Assembly: GCF_900110115.1 (NCBI RefSeq)
Contig: NZ_FOCM01000001.1
Location: 186,001 to 250,000 of the forward strand
DNA length: 64,000 bases
Source: Palleronia pelagia
GTDB taxonomy: Bacteria > Pseudomonadota > Alphaproteobacteria > Rhodobacterales > Rhodobacteraceae
Reading direction: 5' to 3'
The position numbers and the translations under genes were made by a program. The notes beneath the pieces were generated by a model. That model made no database searches and was not told where the DNA came from. It saw only the letters and a program-made list of their open reading frames with translations. Of the stretch, positions 17,501 to 26,361 are shown piece after piece. Position 1 is the stretch's first letter. Every line of letters starts with the position of its first letter.

Positions 17501-18571
17501 TTACTCGACCGAGAAGACCGGACGGAAGCTGCGCGGCGGCAGGATGTCGTCGCGGTTGACGTCGCCAACGTTGTCCTCGCTCACCACGAAGATCTTCGGA
17601 CCCACGTGCTGGATGTAGTCCTTGTCCTCGAGGATGCGGACGGCCTGGTCCACCGCCATGCGGCCCTGGATCACCATCGAGTCCGCCGGCGCCGCCTCGA
17701 TGAAGCCCCGCTCGATCCCGTCGTAGACGCCGGGGGTCATGTAGAAGGCGAGGATGCCGATATCTTCGGTCAGCCCCTGCGAGCGCAGAAGCCCCTGCGC
17801 CGCCTCGGCCGTCACCGCTGTGCCGGCGAGGTAGTCGACCTCGGGATTGGCCTGGAGCACGTCCTCGACCAGGCTCAGCTGGGTTTCCTTGCCGGTGTCG
17901 CCGTAGCGCGGTTCGAGCACCTCGATGGACGAGCCTTCGACCGCGTCCATGAAGCCCTGGTGCGCGGCCTCGACCCAGCCGGCGCCCGCGGGGCCGGGGA
18001 ACCAGCCGACCTGCACCGGCTCGCTGTCGCCCGAATGCTTGTCGACCAGGTACTGTCCGGTCTCGTTGCCCATGGTGTAGAAGGACACCAGCGCCTTGGC
18101 CGCGATCTGGTCGGACGACACGCCGTTGATGACGTCGATCACGGGGATGCCCTGGCCGGCGATCTCGCCGATCACGCTGTTCAGGCCATCGTAGGAGATC
18201 GCGCCGACGATCACGGCATCGGCGCCCGAGGCCACGCAGTCTTCCATCTGGCTGATCTGGTTCGCCAGCTCGGTATAGCCGCCGGCCTCGACCACGTTCA
18301 GCGCGACGCCCAGGCGCTTGGCCTCCTCGACAACGCCGTAGTCCACGCCCAGCCAGTAGGCGTCCTTCATGTGCGGGAACGAAACGCAGATGTTCCACTT
18401 CTCCGACGCGCTTTCCAGGGCCTCGTAGGTGACGGCGGACGTTTCACCGTCGGTCGAGAACGGGGGCGTGACCTGCTCGGCCTCGTAGGGGAACCAGGCG
18501 TCCTGTGCCATGGCGCCTGCGGGCAGCAAGGCAATCGATGCGGCAAGGGCCGTATTCAGTCGATACTTCAT
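17501..18571 (-). CDS. Periplasmic sugar-type binding protein (TorT-like)
   Basis: A 356-aa periplasmic binding protein of the ribose/galactose-binding fold, with signal peptide KYRLNTALAASIALLPAGAMA. Segments such as VEAGGYTELANQISQMEDC, GADAVIVGAISYDG and GIPVIDVINGV fit the peripla_BP_4 fold, and overall it resembles proteins often named TorT. No TorS or TorR is nearby; it heads an ATPase-permease operon, so an import role is more likely than TMAO sensing. Ligand unknown. Confidence 0.83.
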   Translation of the reverse strand: MKYRLNTALAASIALLPAGAMAQDAWFPYEAEQVTPPFSTDGETSAVTYEALESASEKWNICVSFPHMKDAYWLGVDYGVVEEAKRLGVALNVVEAGGYTELANQISQMEDCVASGADAVIVGAISYDGLNSVIGEIAGQGIPVIDVINGVSSDQIAAKALVSFYTMGNETGQYLVDKHSGDSEPVQVGWFPGPAGAGWVEAAHQGFMDAVEGSSIEVLEPRYGDTGKETQLSLVEDVLQANPEVDYLAGTAVTAEAAQGLLRSQGLTEDIGILAFYMTPGVYDGIERGFIEAAPADSMVIQGRMAVDQAVRILEDKDYIQHVGPKIFVVSEDNVGDVNRDDILPPRSFRPVFSVE

Positions 18572-18642
18572 CTTTCGGTCTCCGGGTTGGTGTCAAAACT
18601 CAGTCGTCCGCCGACGCCCCGGCGGGGCACCGGCGGCCGGGG

Positions 18643-19614
18643 TCATCCCAAGTGGCTGCGGATCTTCTCGAGGACCGCTGATTGTTCCTTGCGGGCGGCC
18701 AGCGCCTCGTCCATGTCGACGCGCTTGAACCGGACGGTGGTGTTGGGCTGGAGCTGGCCGATCAGGTCCATGTCGGCCGAGATGATCGCCCCCAGCGTGA
18801 AATACCCCCCGCCGGACACCGCATCGCGGTGCAGAACGATGGGCTCGGTCCCGCCGGGCACCTGGATGGAGCCGTAGGAATAGCAGCCATCCACGATGTT
18901 CGACGGATCGGCCCCGGCCCCGAACGGCGCCTCGCGCTCGACGAAATCCAGGGCGCGGCCGCCCTTGAAGCGATAGCCCATCCGGTCGGCCTCGGACGCG
19001 ACCATCCATTCGTCCTCGAAGAACGATGCCTTGGCGGCGTCGGTCAGACGATCCCAGTAAAGTCCGGGGAGGACCCGCAATTCTTCCGGGTCCGACGGAT
19101 GGCGGCGCAACTCTTCGGGGATGGATCGACCAGCGGCGGCGCCCGACGCGGATCCGACTGGCAGGCTGTCGCCTTCCTGCACGGCGCGGCCTTCGATACC
19201 GCCCAGCGCCCCGATCGGGTAGGTCGAGCGGCTGCCCAGGTCGGCGGGCGTGTCGATGCCGCCGGAGATGGCGATATACAGCCGCGCGCCGGTGGTCAGG
19301 AAGCCGAATTTCAGGGTCTGACCGGCCTTCACCTCGAACGACGTCCACGCCTCGCGCGGCTCGCCATCCAGGGTCATCGGCATCTCGGCCCCGGTCACGG
19401 CGACCACGCCGTCCGCCCCGAACTTGATCTCGGGTCCCATGAACACGGCCTCGAGACAGGCGGCGTCCTCGGGGTTGCCGACCAGCAGGTTCGCGCTGCG
19501 CAGGGCGAGGCGATCCATGGCGCCACCCTCGGGAATGCCGAGGTGGAAATAGCCGGGACGGCCCAGGTCCTGGATCGTCGTCGAGATGCCGGGCTTGATG
19601 ATCTCAAGCGTCAT
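18643..19614 (-). CDS. pxpC: 5-oxoprolinase subunit C / biotin-dependent carboxyltransferase-like (PxpC/KipA)
   Basis: A 323-aa member of the KipA/PxpC family, related to the C-terminal carboxyltransferase part of urea carboxylase. Typical regions: TTIQDLGRPGYFHLGIPEGGAMD near the N-terminus and FVEREAPFGAGADPSNIVD in the middle, here quoted as short landmarks only. With PxpA and PxpB it forms ATP-dependent 5-oxoprolinase in other bacteria. The start overlaps the pxpB stop by 11 bases. Last gene of the operon. Confidence 0.87.
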   Translation of the reverse strand: MTLEIIKPGISTTIQDLGRPGYFHLGIPEGGAMDRLALRSANLLVGNPEDAACLEAVFMGPEIKFGADGVVAVTGAEMPMTLDGEPREAWTSFEVKAGQTLKFGFLTTGARLYIAISGGIDTPADLGSRSTYPIGALGGIEGRAVQEGDSLPVGSASGAAAGRSIPEELRRHPSDPEELRVLPGLYWDRLTDAAKASFFEDEWMVASEADRMGYRFKGGRALDFVEREAPFGAGADPSNIVDGCYSYGSIQVPGGTEPIVLHRDAVSGGGYFTLGAIISADMDLIGQLQPNTTVRFKRVDMDEALAARKEQSAVLEKIRSHLG

Positions 19615-20479
19615 TGAGCGCCTCCATCAGCTTGGCGTTGGTGCCCGCGATGTCGGCCTCGTAGGCGTCCAGGTCGAACGTCACGTTGGCGATACGCGGG
19701 GTATAGGTGTTGTCTTCGACGGCCTTGAGGATCCTGTCGTATTCCTCGCGGTCGATCGGCTTCCACTTCACGATGTCGCCGGGCTTGAAGAAGACCATGA
19801 AATCCTTGAGGTAACTGGTCTCCTGCCGCGGATCGAAGATCGTCATGGGCGTGATGCCGAACATCTGGTAGCCGCCCGCACCGCGAACCGAGTAGACGCA
19901 GGAGAAACAGCCGCCGTAGCCCACGGTCTGCTTGGGTGTGTCGGTGCGGGGCCGGACGTATTTCGGCACCTCGATCTGCTTCTCGCGCTCGACCAGCTGG
20001 TAGAGGAAGGGAAGGCCGGAAACGAAGCCGACCATCGACACGAACCAGGGCGCGGAATGGTGCGCCTCGATGAAATCCTCGACCGTGTCGAACCCGTTGA
20101 TCCGCGCGGCATAGGTCAGGTCGGTGCCCTCGGGGTCCTGGTGCCGCTCGCGAAAGCGCATCAGCGTCTCGTGCGTCCAGGGATCCTGGTAGTAGACCGG
20201 CACCTCGACGATGCGGGTGTCGATGCGGTTCTCGGACTTCTCGGCCTTGCTTTCCAGTTCCTTGATCCGCGACATCATCTCGTCGGGATGGATCTTGTCG
20301 GGGTCGAAACGCACCTGGAACGACGCGTTGGCCGGGCAGATCTCGGTCACGCCGGGAATGTCGGCGTCGCGTACGGCGTTGCTCATCGAGAGGGATTTGA
20401 AGAAGGCGGCGAGCGACATCTCCTCGTCCATCTCGACGAAAACATGCTCGTCGCCGCCGAATGTGTATCGTGTCTTCAC
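19604..20479 (-). CDS. pxpB: 5-oxoprolinase subunit B-like protein (PxpB/KipI), long form
   Basis: KipI/PxpB family (allophanate-hydrolase subunit 1 fold): VEVPVYY, GFVSGLPFLYQL and the glycine-rich block YGGCFSCVYSVRGAGGYQMFG are recognisable. It is 291 aa, whereas E. coli PxpB is about 218 aa; the extra length includes a charged insert (KELESKAEKSENR) and a C-terminal extension. Starts with GTG at 20479, only 5 bases after the biotin carboxylase stop. Probably forms a complex with PxpC. Confidence 0.85.
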   Translation of the reverse strand: MKTRYTFGGDEHVFVEMDEEMSLAAFFKSLSMSNAVRDADIPGVTEICPANASFQVRFDPDKIHPDEMMSRIKELESKAEKSENRIDTRIVEVPVYYQDPWTHETLMRFRERHQDPEGTDLTYAARINGFDTVEDFIEAHHSAPWFVSMVGFVSGLPFLYQLVEREKQIEVPKYVRPRTDTPKQTVGYGGCFSCVYSVRGAGGYQMFGITPMTIFDPRQETSYLKDFMVFFKPGDIVKWKPIDREEYDRILKAVEDNTYTPRIANVTFDLDAYEADIAGTNAKLMEALNDA

Positions 20480-20484
20480 GGGGG

Positions 20485-21861
20485 TCAGCCTCCGGTCTGT
20501 TGCGATTTGAGCCCGCCATCGGCCAGCCACGGCTCGAGCCAGCGGGTATGGAATGCGCCCTTGCGCACGTCCGGGTCGGCCGCCAACGCCATGTGCAGCG
20601 CAGCCGTCGTCGGGACGCCCTCGATCGTCAGGGTCTTCAGCGCGGACGCCATCTTGTCGATCGCCGCATCGCGGTCCGGCGCGTGGACGATCAGCTTGCC
20701 GAGCAGGGAGTCGTAGAAGGGCGGAATCTCGTACCCTTCGTAGAGGAAGTGATCGAAACGCACGCCATCGGTCTCGGGCAGATCCAGCGCGGCGATCTCC
20801 CCGGGCATGGGCAGGAAGTCGAGCTCGGGGTTCTCGGCGTTCAGCCGCACCTCGATCGCGTGGCCGGACATGGTGATGTCGGCCTGCGTCAAAGACAGGG
20901 CCGCGCCGCCTGCCACCCGGATCATCTCCTGCACCAAGTCGAAGCCGGTGATCATCTCGGTCACGGGATGCTCGACCTGGATCCGGGTGTTCATCTCGAT
21001 GAAGAAGAACGCGCCCGTCGACTCCTCGAACAGGTATTCGACGGTGCCCGCGCCGCGATATCCCACCGACCGCGCCAGGTCGGCGGCGGACTGGCACAGC
21101 TTCGCGCGTGTCTCGTCCGTCAGGCACATCGCGGGGGCTTCTTCCCAGACCTTTTGGCGGCGGCGTTGCAGCGAGCATTCGCGCTCGAAGAAATGCACCG
21201 CGTCGGTGCCGTCACCCATGATCTGCACCTCGACATGGCGCGGGTTCATTACCGCCCGCTCGACGTAGAGCCCGCCGTCGCCGAACGCGGCCTCGGCCTC
21301 CTGCTTCGCCTGCGGCGCGAGCTTGCGCAGTTCCGCCTCGTCCTCGGCGATGCGGATGCCCTTGCCACCGCCACCGGCGGCGGCCTTCAGCATGACGGGG
21401 TATCCGACCTCGGCGGCGACGGCGACGGCGGCATCGACGCCGTCGACGCGTCCGTCCGAGCCGGGAACGACCGGCACGCCGGCGGTCTCGGCGGCCTGGC
21501 GCGCGGCGACCTTGTCGCCCATGCGCTCGATCGTGCCCGAGGCGGGGCCGACGAAGATCAGACCGGCGTCATCGACGGCCTTGGCGAAGGCCGCGCTTTC
21601 GGACAGGAAGCCATAGCCGGGATGCACCGCATCCGCACCAACGGATTTGGCTGCGGCGACCAGCGCGTCGATGTCCAGGTAGGATTTCTTCGCGGGGGGC
21701 GGTCCGATCTCGACGCCTTCATCGGCCAGCCGCACGGCCAGCATGTCGGCATCTGCCTCGGAATGGGCCTGGATCGTGTGGATGCCAAGGGACTTGGCGG
21801 CCCTGACGATCCGGACGGCGATCTCTCCGCGGTTTGCGATGAACAGGCGTTCGATGGGCAC
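20485..21861 (-). CDS. Biotin carboxylase (AccC-like) of the pxp operon
   Basis: A 458-aa ATP-grasp biotin carboxylase: N-terminal LFIANRGEIAVRIVRAAK, the ATP-binding glycine loop AAGGGGKGIR, and the active-site region FIEMNTRIQVEHPVTE. It carboxylates the biotin on a carrier protein using ATP and bicarbonate. The carrier gene is 2 bases upstream and pxpB follows directly, so it probably serves a dedicated carboxylase rather than acetyl-CoA carboxylase (inference). Confidence 0.9.
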   Translation of the reverse strand: MPIERLFIANRGEIAVRIVRAAKSLGIHTIQAHSEADADMLAVRLADEGVEIGPPPAKKSYLDIDALVAAAKSVGADAVHPGYGFLSESAAFAKAVDDAGLIFVGPASGTIERMGDKVAARQAAETAGVPVVPGSDGRVDGVDAAVAVAAEVGYPVMLKAAAGGGGKGIRIAEDEAELRKLAPQAKQEAEAAFGDGGLYVERAVMNPRHVEVQIMGDGTDAVHFFERECSLQRRRQKVWEEAPAMCLTDETRAKLCQSAADLARSVGYRGAGTVEYLFEESTGAFFFIEMNTRIQVEHPVTEMITGFDLVQEMIRVAGGAALSLTQADITMSGHAIEVRLNAENPELDFLPMPGEIAALDLPETDGVRFDHFLYEGYEIPPFYDSLLGKLIVHAPDRDAAIDKMASALKTLTIEGVPTTAALHMALAADPDVRKGAFHTRWLEPWLADGGLKSQQTGG

Positions 21862-21863
21862 GA

Positions 21864-22100
21864 TCAGCTCTCGACCGTCGCCAGGACCGCGCCGGCCTTC
21901 ACGGCGGATTCGTTGTCGGCCACGTAGCCGCCGAAGGTGCCGGCGGTCTCGGCCTTGACCTCGACGAAGGTCTTCATCACCTCGACCAGCCCGATCACGT
22001 CGCCTTCGGCGACGGTGTCGCCCTTGGCCTTGAACGGATCTTCCTCGGGCGAGGGGCGGTGGTAGAACGTGCCGGGTGCCGGCGCTTGGATGTCAGCCAT
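21864..22100 (-). CDS. Biotin carboxyl carrier protein of the pxp operon
   Basis: A minimal 78-aa biotinyl domain. The biotin-accepting lysine lies in EVMKT, a variant of the common AMKM motif, at about residue 43, preceded by GTFYHRPSPEEDPFKAKGD. It lacks the long linker of AccB, so it is a stand-alone carrier. Ribosome site GGAAAGGAAA precedes the start. Located between pxpA and the biotin carboxylase. Confidence 0.88.
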   Translation of the reverse strand: MADIQAPAPGTFYHRPSPEEDPFKAKGDTVAEGDVIGLVEVMKTFVEVKAETAGTFGGYVADNESAVKAGAVLATVES

Positions 22101-22130
22101 GGGCGTTTCCTTTCCTGTGTTCGTTTGGTC

Positions 22131-22913
22131 TCAGCCGGCCCGTTCGAGGACCGTGGCGGCCGGAGCGATCCGGATGCCGTTTTCGGTGAGGGTCTTGCGG
22201 ATCGTGGCGCCGAGTTCGACGGCGCCGGGCGTGTCCGAGTGGAAGCAGATCGACTCGAACTCGATCTCGACGGTGTTGCCGGTATCGGTCTCGACCGTCC
22301 CCTCCTTGCAGGCTCGCAGGCATTTCTGGGCGATCTGGTCGGGATCCATCCGCCCGACCTTGCGGGTGAACACGATCGAACCGTCGTCCGCGTATCCACG
22401 GTCGGCGTAGAATTCGCGCACGACCGGCAGGCCCAGCCGCTTGGCCACGGCAAAGGTCTTGGACATGCCCATGCAGAACAGGATCGTGTCGCCGCCGGTC
22501 TTCAGCAGCGTCTCGACCATGTGGACCGACAGCTCTTCGTTGCGGGCCGCTTCCATGTAAAGCGCGCCATGCGGCTTCACGTGCTGGAGCGAGACGCCGT
22601 GTCGGCGACCGAATTCGCGGATGGCGCCGACCTGGTAGACGATGTCGTTCACCAGCTCGTCGGTGGCCATGTCCATGTAGCGCCGGCCGAAGCCCTGCAG
22701 ATCGCGGTAGGCCGGGTGCGCGCCCAGCCCGACGCCGTGGCTCTTGGCCAGCGACACCACGCGGTCCATCTTGTTGGGATCCCCGGCATGGAAGCCGGTG
22801 GCGACGTTTGCCGAGGTGATGATCTCCATCAAGGCTTCGGCGGGCGCCTCGCTCAGCTCCCAGGGACCGAAGTCCTCGCCCATGTCGCAATTCAGGTCGA
22901 CCGTATCCCGCAT
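22131..22913 (-). CDS. pxpA: 5-oxoprolinase subunit A (LamB/YcsF family)
   Basis: A 260-aa YcsF-family protein. Signatures: VDLNCDMGEDFGPW at the N-terminus, ANVATGFHAGDPNKM, GAHPAYRDLQGFGRR and VKPHGALYM. PxpA with PxpB and PxpC opens 5-oxoproline to glutamate in other bacteria. The Met at 22913 is chosen because of a GGGAG ribosome site and because family proteins start right at this block. First gene of the operon, divergent from a LysR gene. Confidence 0.9.
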   Translation of the reverse strand: MRDTVDLNCDMGEDFGPWELSEAPAEALMEIITSANVATGFHAGDPNKMDRVVSLAKSHGVGLGAHPAYRDLQGFGRRYMDMATDELVNDIVYQVGAIREFGRRHGVSLQHVKPHGALYMEAARNEELSVHMVETLLKTGGDTILFCMGMSKTFAVAKRLGLPVVREFYADRGYADDGSIVFTRKVGRMDPDQIAQKCLRACKEGTVETDTGNTVEIEFESICFHSDTPGAVELGATIRKTLTENGIRIAPAATVLERAG

Positions 22914-22990
22914 GTTCGCTCCCGCTGTTGTTCCGCAAAGCGTCGGAGCAAGTTGACGAACAGTAAAGTTCAAAGACTTGAAGGTGCATC

Positions 22991-23005
22991 ATCGGCAAAT
23001 CCGAT
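22991..23005. promoter_or_regulatory. LysR-type operator half (T-N11-A)
   Basis: ATCGGCAAATCCGAT is a perfect 5-bp inverted repeat with a 5-base spacer and fits the T-N11-A LysR box. It lies about 80 bases upstream of pxpA in the divergent pxpA-lysR region. Confidence 0.5.
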
Positions 23006-23095
23006 AATGAAACAGGCGGCAGGCCCAGGCTGTACGTTGTCTGGTCAGTGTTTGAACGATATCGCTGGCCCTCGTGTTTGGATTTTCGTCAAATG

Positions 23096-23112
23096 CGATA
23101 ATCGGATTATCG
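23096..23112. promoter_or_regulatory. 17-bp palindrome before the lysR gene
   Basis: CGATAATCGGATTATCG is a perfect palindrome around a central G, 19 bases before the lysR start. It shares the ATCGGAT core with the site at 22991-23005, so both may be bound by the same regulator; autorepression is the natural reading of this one. Confidence 0.5.
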
Positions 23113-23130
23113 AATTTCATGGGGGTTGGG

Positions 23131-24033
23131 ATGGATGTTCGTCAGCTGAAGTACTTCGTGGCCACGGCCGAGTCGGGACAGGTCAGCCGGGCCGCGACCC
23201 AGCTGTCGATCTCGCAGTCGTCGGTCACCACCGCGATCCGCAGCCTCGAGACCGAACTGAACGCCCAGCTGTTTCACCGGGTGCGCGGAGGGATGGAGCT
23301 GAGCGATCCGGGCCGCGAATTGCTGGCGTCTGCGCGGTCGATCCTGCGCAAGATCGAAGAGGCGAAGCGCGTCTCGCAGCGGCCGACCGAGATCGCGGGC
23401 ACCATCTCCGTCGCCGCGACCTATACGGTGATGGGATATTTCCTGCCCGGCCACCTGGACCGGCTGGCCCAACTGTTTCCCAAGCTCGACATCCGCCTGA
23501 GCGAGCTGACCCGCGAAAGCATCGAGGAGGGGCTGCTGTCGAACCGGTTCGACCTGGCGGTCCTGCTGACCTCGAACCTGTCGAACCCCGATATCGAGTC
23601 CGAGACCCTGTTCCGGTCCGAGCGGCGGCTGTGGATCTCGAACGACCATCCCCTCTATCGCCAGGGACGCGCCACCTTCGAGGAGATCGCCAAGGAAGAT
23701 TTCATCATGCTGACGGTGGACGAGGCCGCCAGCACGTCGATGAAATACTGGGGCCTTTCGGGCCATACGCCCAGGATCAAGCTTCGCACGTCATCGACCG
23801 AGGCCGTACGCTCGCTGGTGGCGAACGGGCGAGGCGTGACGATCCTGTCGGACATGGTATATCGCCCCTGGTCGCTGGAAGGGCGCCGGATCAGCACCCT
23901 GTCCACCGATTTCATGGTCCCGTCGATGGATGTGGGGCTGGCCTGGCGCAAGGGGCAGTCCATGTCGCCCGAGGCGCAGGTGCTCTACGAGTATTTCCGC
24001 CAGATATACCTCCAGCCGCGCGGATCCCAGTAG
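23131..24033 (+). CDS. LysR-family transcription regulator
   Basis: A 300-aa LysR regulator. The N-terminal helix-turn-helix is clear (MDVRQLKYFVATAESGQVSR, then SQSSVTTAIRSLE), followed by an effector-binding domain. Divergent from the pxpA operon with two inverted-repeat sites between, so it is probably its activator; an effector such as a lactam or 5-oxoproline is inference. The start at 23131 fits the family N-terminus; the frame is open upstream. Confidence 0.88.
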   Translation: MDVRQLKYFVATAESGQVSRAATQLSISQSSVTTAIRSLETELNAQLFHRVRGGMELSDPGRELLASARSILRKIEEAKRVSQRPTEIAGTISVAATYTVMGYFLPGHLDRLAQLFPKLDIRLSELTRESIEEGLLSNRFDLAVLLTSNLSNPDIESETLFRSERRLWISNDHPLYRQGRATFEEIAKEDFIMLTVDEAASTSMKYWGLSGHTPRIKLRTSSTEAVRSLVANGRGVTILSDMVYRPWSLEGRRISTLSTDFMVPSMDVGLAWRKGQSMSPEAQVLYEYFRQIYLQPRGSQ

Positions 24034-24041
24034 CGGACAGC

Positions 24042-24063
24042 CGGCACGGGTGGTCCCGTGCCG
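24042..24063 (+). terminator. Terminator-like hairpin after lysR
   Basis: A perfect 9-bp stem (CGGCACGGG with CCCGTGCCG) and a 4-base loop begins 9 bases after the lysR stop. No U-tract follows, so it may need Rho or act only as an mRNA end. Confidence 0.5.
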
Positions 24064-24225
24064 CGCGACCGCCGCACCGGGGAGAAGGAAGTCGCACCGG
24101 GCGCAGCGATTCCGCACTCCGCTTCGGCGAACTTCGGGCGGCCGGGCGGGCCATCCGTCCGGTGGATCAGCGCGGGACCCGGCCGCGCGCCACCTTGACA
24201 GCTTTGCCGTCCCCGTGACCATCTG

Positions 24226-24243
24226 GAGAAAATCCCTTTTCTC
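24226..24243. promoter_or_regulatory. Hairpin in the leader of the RTX gene
   Basis: GAGAAAATCCCTTTTCTC is a perfect 7-bp inverted repeat with loop TCCC, ending 12 bases before the ATG and just ahead of the AGAGG ribosome site. A TTGACA hexamer lies upstream at 24195-24200. It could be an operator or an RNA structure affecting translation. Confidence 0.4.
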
Positions 24244-24255
24244 AGAGGCATTTTC

Positions 24256-26361
24256 ATGACCCTCCCGATTTTTTTCGACCCGATCGCGCCGTCGCGCGAG
24301 ACCCCCGGCCACCGGACCGCGACCATCCTGCCCGACGGGCGGGTGGCGCTGCTGTGGTCCGAGGCGATCGATCCAGGCAACCGCGACGATGACCGGCTGA
24401 TGCTGCAGCTTGACGCCGCGGGGGATCCGCCGCCCACGCCGGTGACGCTGGATACCGGCGACCTGCTCTATTCCGACGCCGTGATCGCCGCGCTTCCCGA
24501 CGGGCGGCTGGTTGCCAGCTGGCGGGCCTATGACCGGGTTGCGGGGGTCGAGGACGACCGGGTCGTCGTCCAGGTGCTGGACGCAAACGGCGCGGCGCAG
24601 GGCCAACCGACGTCGTTCGACCGGCCCGACGGCTATAACTCCACCCCGCTTCTGGTGGCCGATGGCGCGGGCTTCGCGCTGATCTGGGAGGACCAGTCCT
24701 ACGATGCCGCCACCGGCAGCTTCCGCGACGTTGTGATCCGCCGGCTGGCCTTCGATGCGCAGGGCGCCCCCGCGGGCCCGGCGACCGAGATCGCGCGCCT
24801 GGCCCCCGAAGATTCGGCGCGCATCGCCGAGATGGTGACATTGGCGAACGGAGATCTGGCCGTGATCTGGACCACCACCACCCAGGACGCGGTGGTAGGG
24901 GGCTATGATCAGGTCCAGGCCGACACGGTATTCGCCCGGGTCTTCACCCAGGGCGGCGCGGCGGTGTCGGACGTGATCGCGCTGAGCGCGCCCGACGCCA
25001 CGTCCTTTGCCCGCGCGCAGTTGGTGGCGCTCGAGGGCGGCGGTTTCGCGGCGCTGTGGCAGGAAGGGTTCAGCTTTCAGGTCGGGCAGAGCGTCGCCGC
25101 ACGCGTTTTCGACCCAGACGGACAGCCCTCGGGGCCCGTGCAGCGTTTCGGCACCACCGAATACGGCCTCATCGACGCGGTTGCCCTGCCGGGCGGCCGG
25201 GTGGTCGTCGCCATGGACGACCGCACCTACGATTTCGGAGATGACGGTGCCGGGACGACTTTCAACGTGGCCTTGCGCGAGCTGGGGCCCGACATGCTGC
25301 CCTTCGGCCCGGCCGAGCGGGTGCTGCGCGACGTGGGCAGTCCGGGCGATATCTCGCTGTTTGCAGACGGGGACTCTCGCCTTGCGATTTCCTGGGAAGA
25401 GGACAACGGCCCTTACGTGGGGCAGAGCCGGCTCGACCTCATCGACGCCACCGCCTTCGTGCGGCTGGGCGACGGCGACGACAGCGCCGCCATGGACGGC
25501 AGCGAGGCTGGGCTTGGCGCGGGCGCGGGCGACGACACGATCACCGGCTCGGGGCAGGGCGACGCGATCCTGGGCGAGGCGGGCGACGACAGCCTGTCGG
25601 GCGGTGCTGGCGATGATGGCCTCGCCGGCGGCGCAGGCGCCGACACGCTTCAGGGCGAGGACGGCGACGACATCCTGCGAGGGGAGGACGGGCACGACAG
25701 GCTGCTGGGCGCCGAGGGGGCGGACACCCTGTCGGGCGGCGACGGGCGCGATGTGCTGAACGGCGGAATGGGCGACGACCTGATCTTCGGCTGGCAGCCC
25801 GATGGGCAACTCCGGGGCGCCTATCTCGACCTCAGTGACACGATCCTCGGCATGGAGGGCCGTGACACCATCGACGCGGGCGCGGGCAATGACCGTATCT
25901 GGGCAGGCACCGAGGATGATTTCGTCTTCGGCGGCACAGGGGCCGACCTGATTGTGGGGCAGGCGGGCGCCGACACGCTTCTGGGGGGCGCCGGGGCTGA
26001 CCAGATCTTCGGCGGGTCGGGCGACGATCTCATCGACGGCGGGCAGGGCTTCGACCGGATTGCGGGCGGCGAAGGCGCGGACACGTTCTATCACGTCTCC
26101 CGCTTCTCGGGCGGATCCGACTGGATACAGGACTACGACGCGGCCGCGGGCGATCTGCTGGCGACCGACCGCGACGGCGCGCTGGCCGAATGGTATCAGG
26201 TGAACCTGGCGGCCACGCCGGGGGCCGGTGCGGCGGACGTGGCCGAAGCCTTCGTCATCTTCCGGCCCACAGGCCAGATCGTCTGGGCCCTGGTCGATGG
26301 CGCGGGGCAGGATGCCATCAATCTGGATCTTGGCGGAGCGGTGATCGACCTGCTGATGTGA
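24256..26361 (+). CDS. Large RTX (hemolysin-type calcium-binding repeat) protein
   Basis: A 701-aa protein with no signal peptide, as expected for type I secretion. Residues 1 to about 400 contain six or seven degenerate repeats built on LPDGRVALLW, VADGAGFALIW, LANGDLAVIW and LEGGGFAALW, resembling a beta-propeller. Residues about 420-610 carry many RTX nonapeptides (GGAGDDGLAGG, GADTLQGEDGDD, GGSGDDLIDGG) that bind calcium. The last 90 residues are an unrepeated tail ending in a hydrophobic AVIDLLM, a typical secretion signal. No type I secretion genes are nearby. Biological activity not recognisable. Confidence 0.85.
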   Translation: MTLPIFFDPIAPSRETPGHRTATILPDGRVALLWSEAIDPGNRDDDRLMLQLDAAGDPPPTPVTLDTGDLLYSDAVIAALPDGRLVASWRAYDRVAGVEDDRVVVQVLDANGAAQGQPTSFDRPDGYNSTPLLVADGAGFALIWEDQSYDAATGSFRDVVIRRLAFDAQGAPAGPATEIARLAPEDSARIAEMVTLANGDLAVIWTTTTQDAVVGGYDQVQADTVFARVFTQGGAAVSDVIALSAPDATSFARAQLVALEGGGFAALWQEGFSFQVGQSVAARVFDPDGQPSGPVQRFGTTEYGLIDAVALPGGRVVVAMDDRTYDFGDDGAGTTFNVALRELGPDMLPFGPAERVLRDVGSPGDISLFADGDSRLAISWEEDNGPYVGQSRLDLIDATAFVRLGDGDDSAAMDGSEAGLGAGAGDDTITGSGQGDAILGEAGDDSLSGGAGDDGLAGGAGADTLQGEDGDDILRGEDGHDRLLGAEGADTLSGGDGRDVLNGGMGDDLIFGWQPDGQLRGAYLDLSDTILGMEGRDTIDAGAGNDRIWAGTEDDFVFGGTGADLIVGQAGADTLLGGAGADQIFGGSGDDLIDGGQGFDRIAGGEGADTFYHVSRFSGGSDWIQDYDAAAGDLLATDRDGALAEWYQVNLAATPGAGAADVAEAFVIFRPTGQIVWALVDGAGQDAINLDLGGAVIDLLM

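Noticed and set aside
16070-18877. A 935-codon open frame on the plus strand
   Set aside because: Antisense to the TorT-like and RbsA-like genes, which carry clear motifs; no family motif or ribosome site in this frame.
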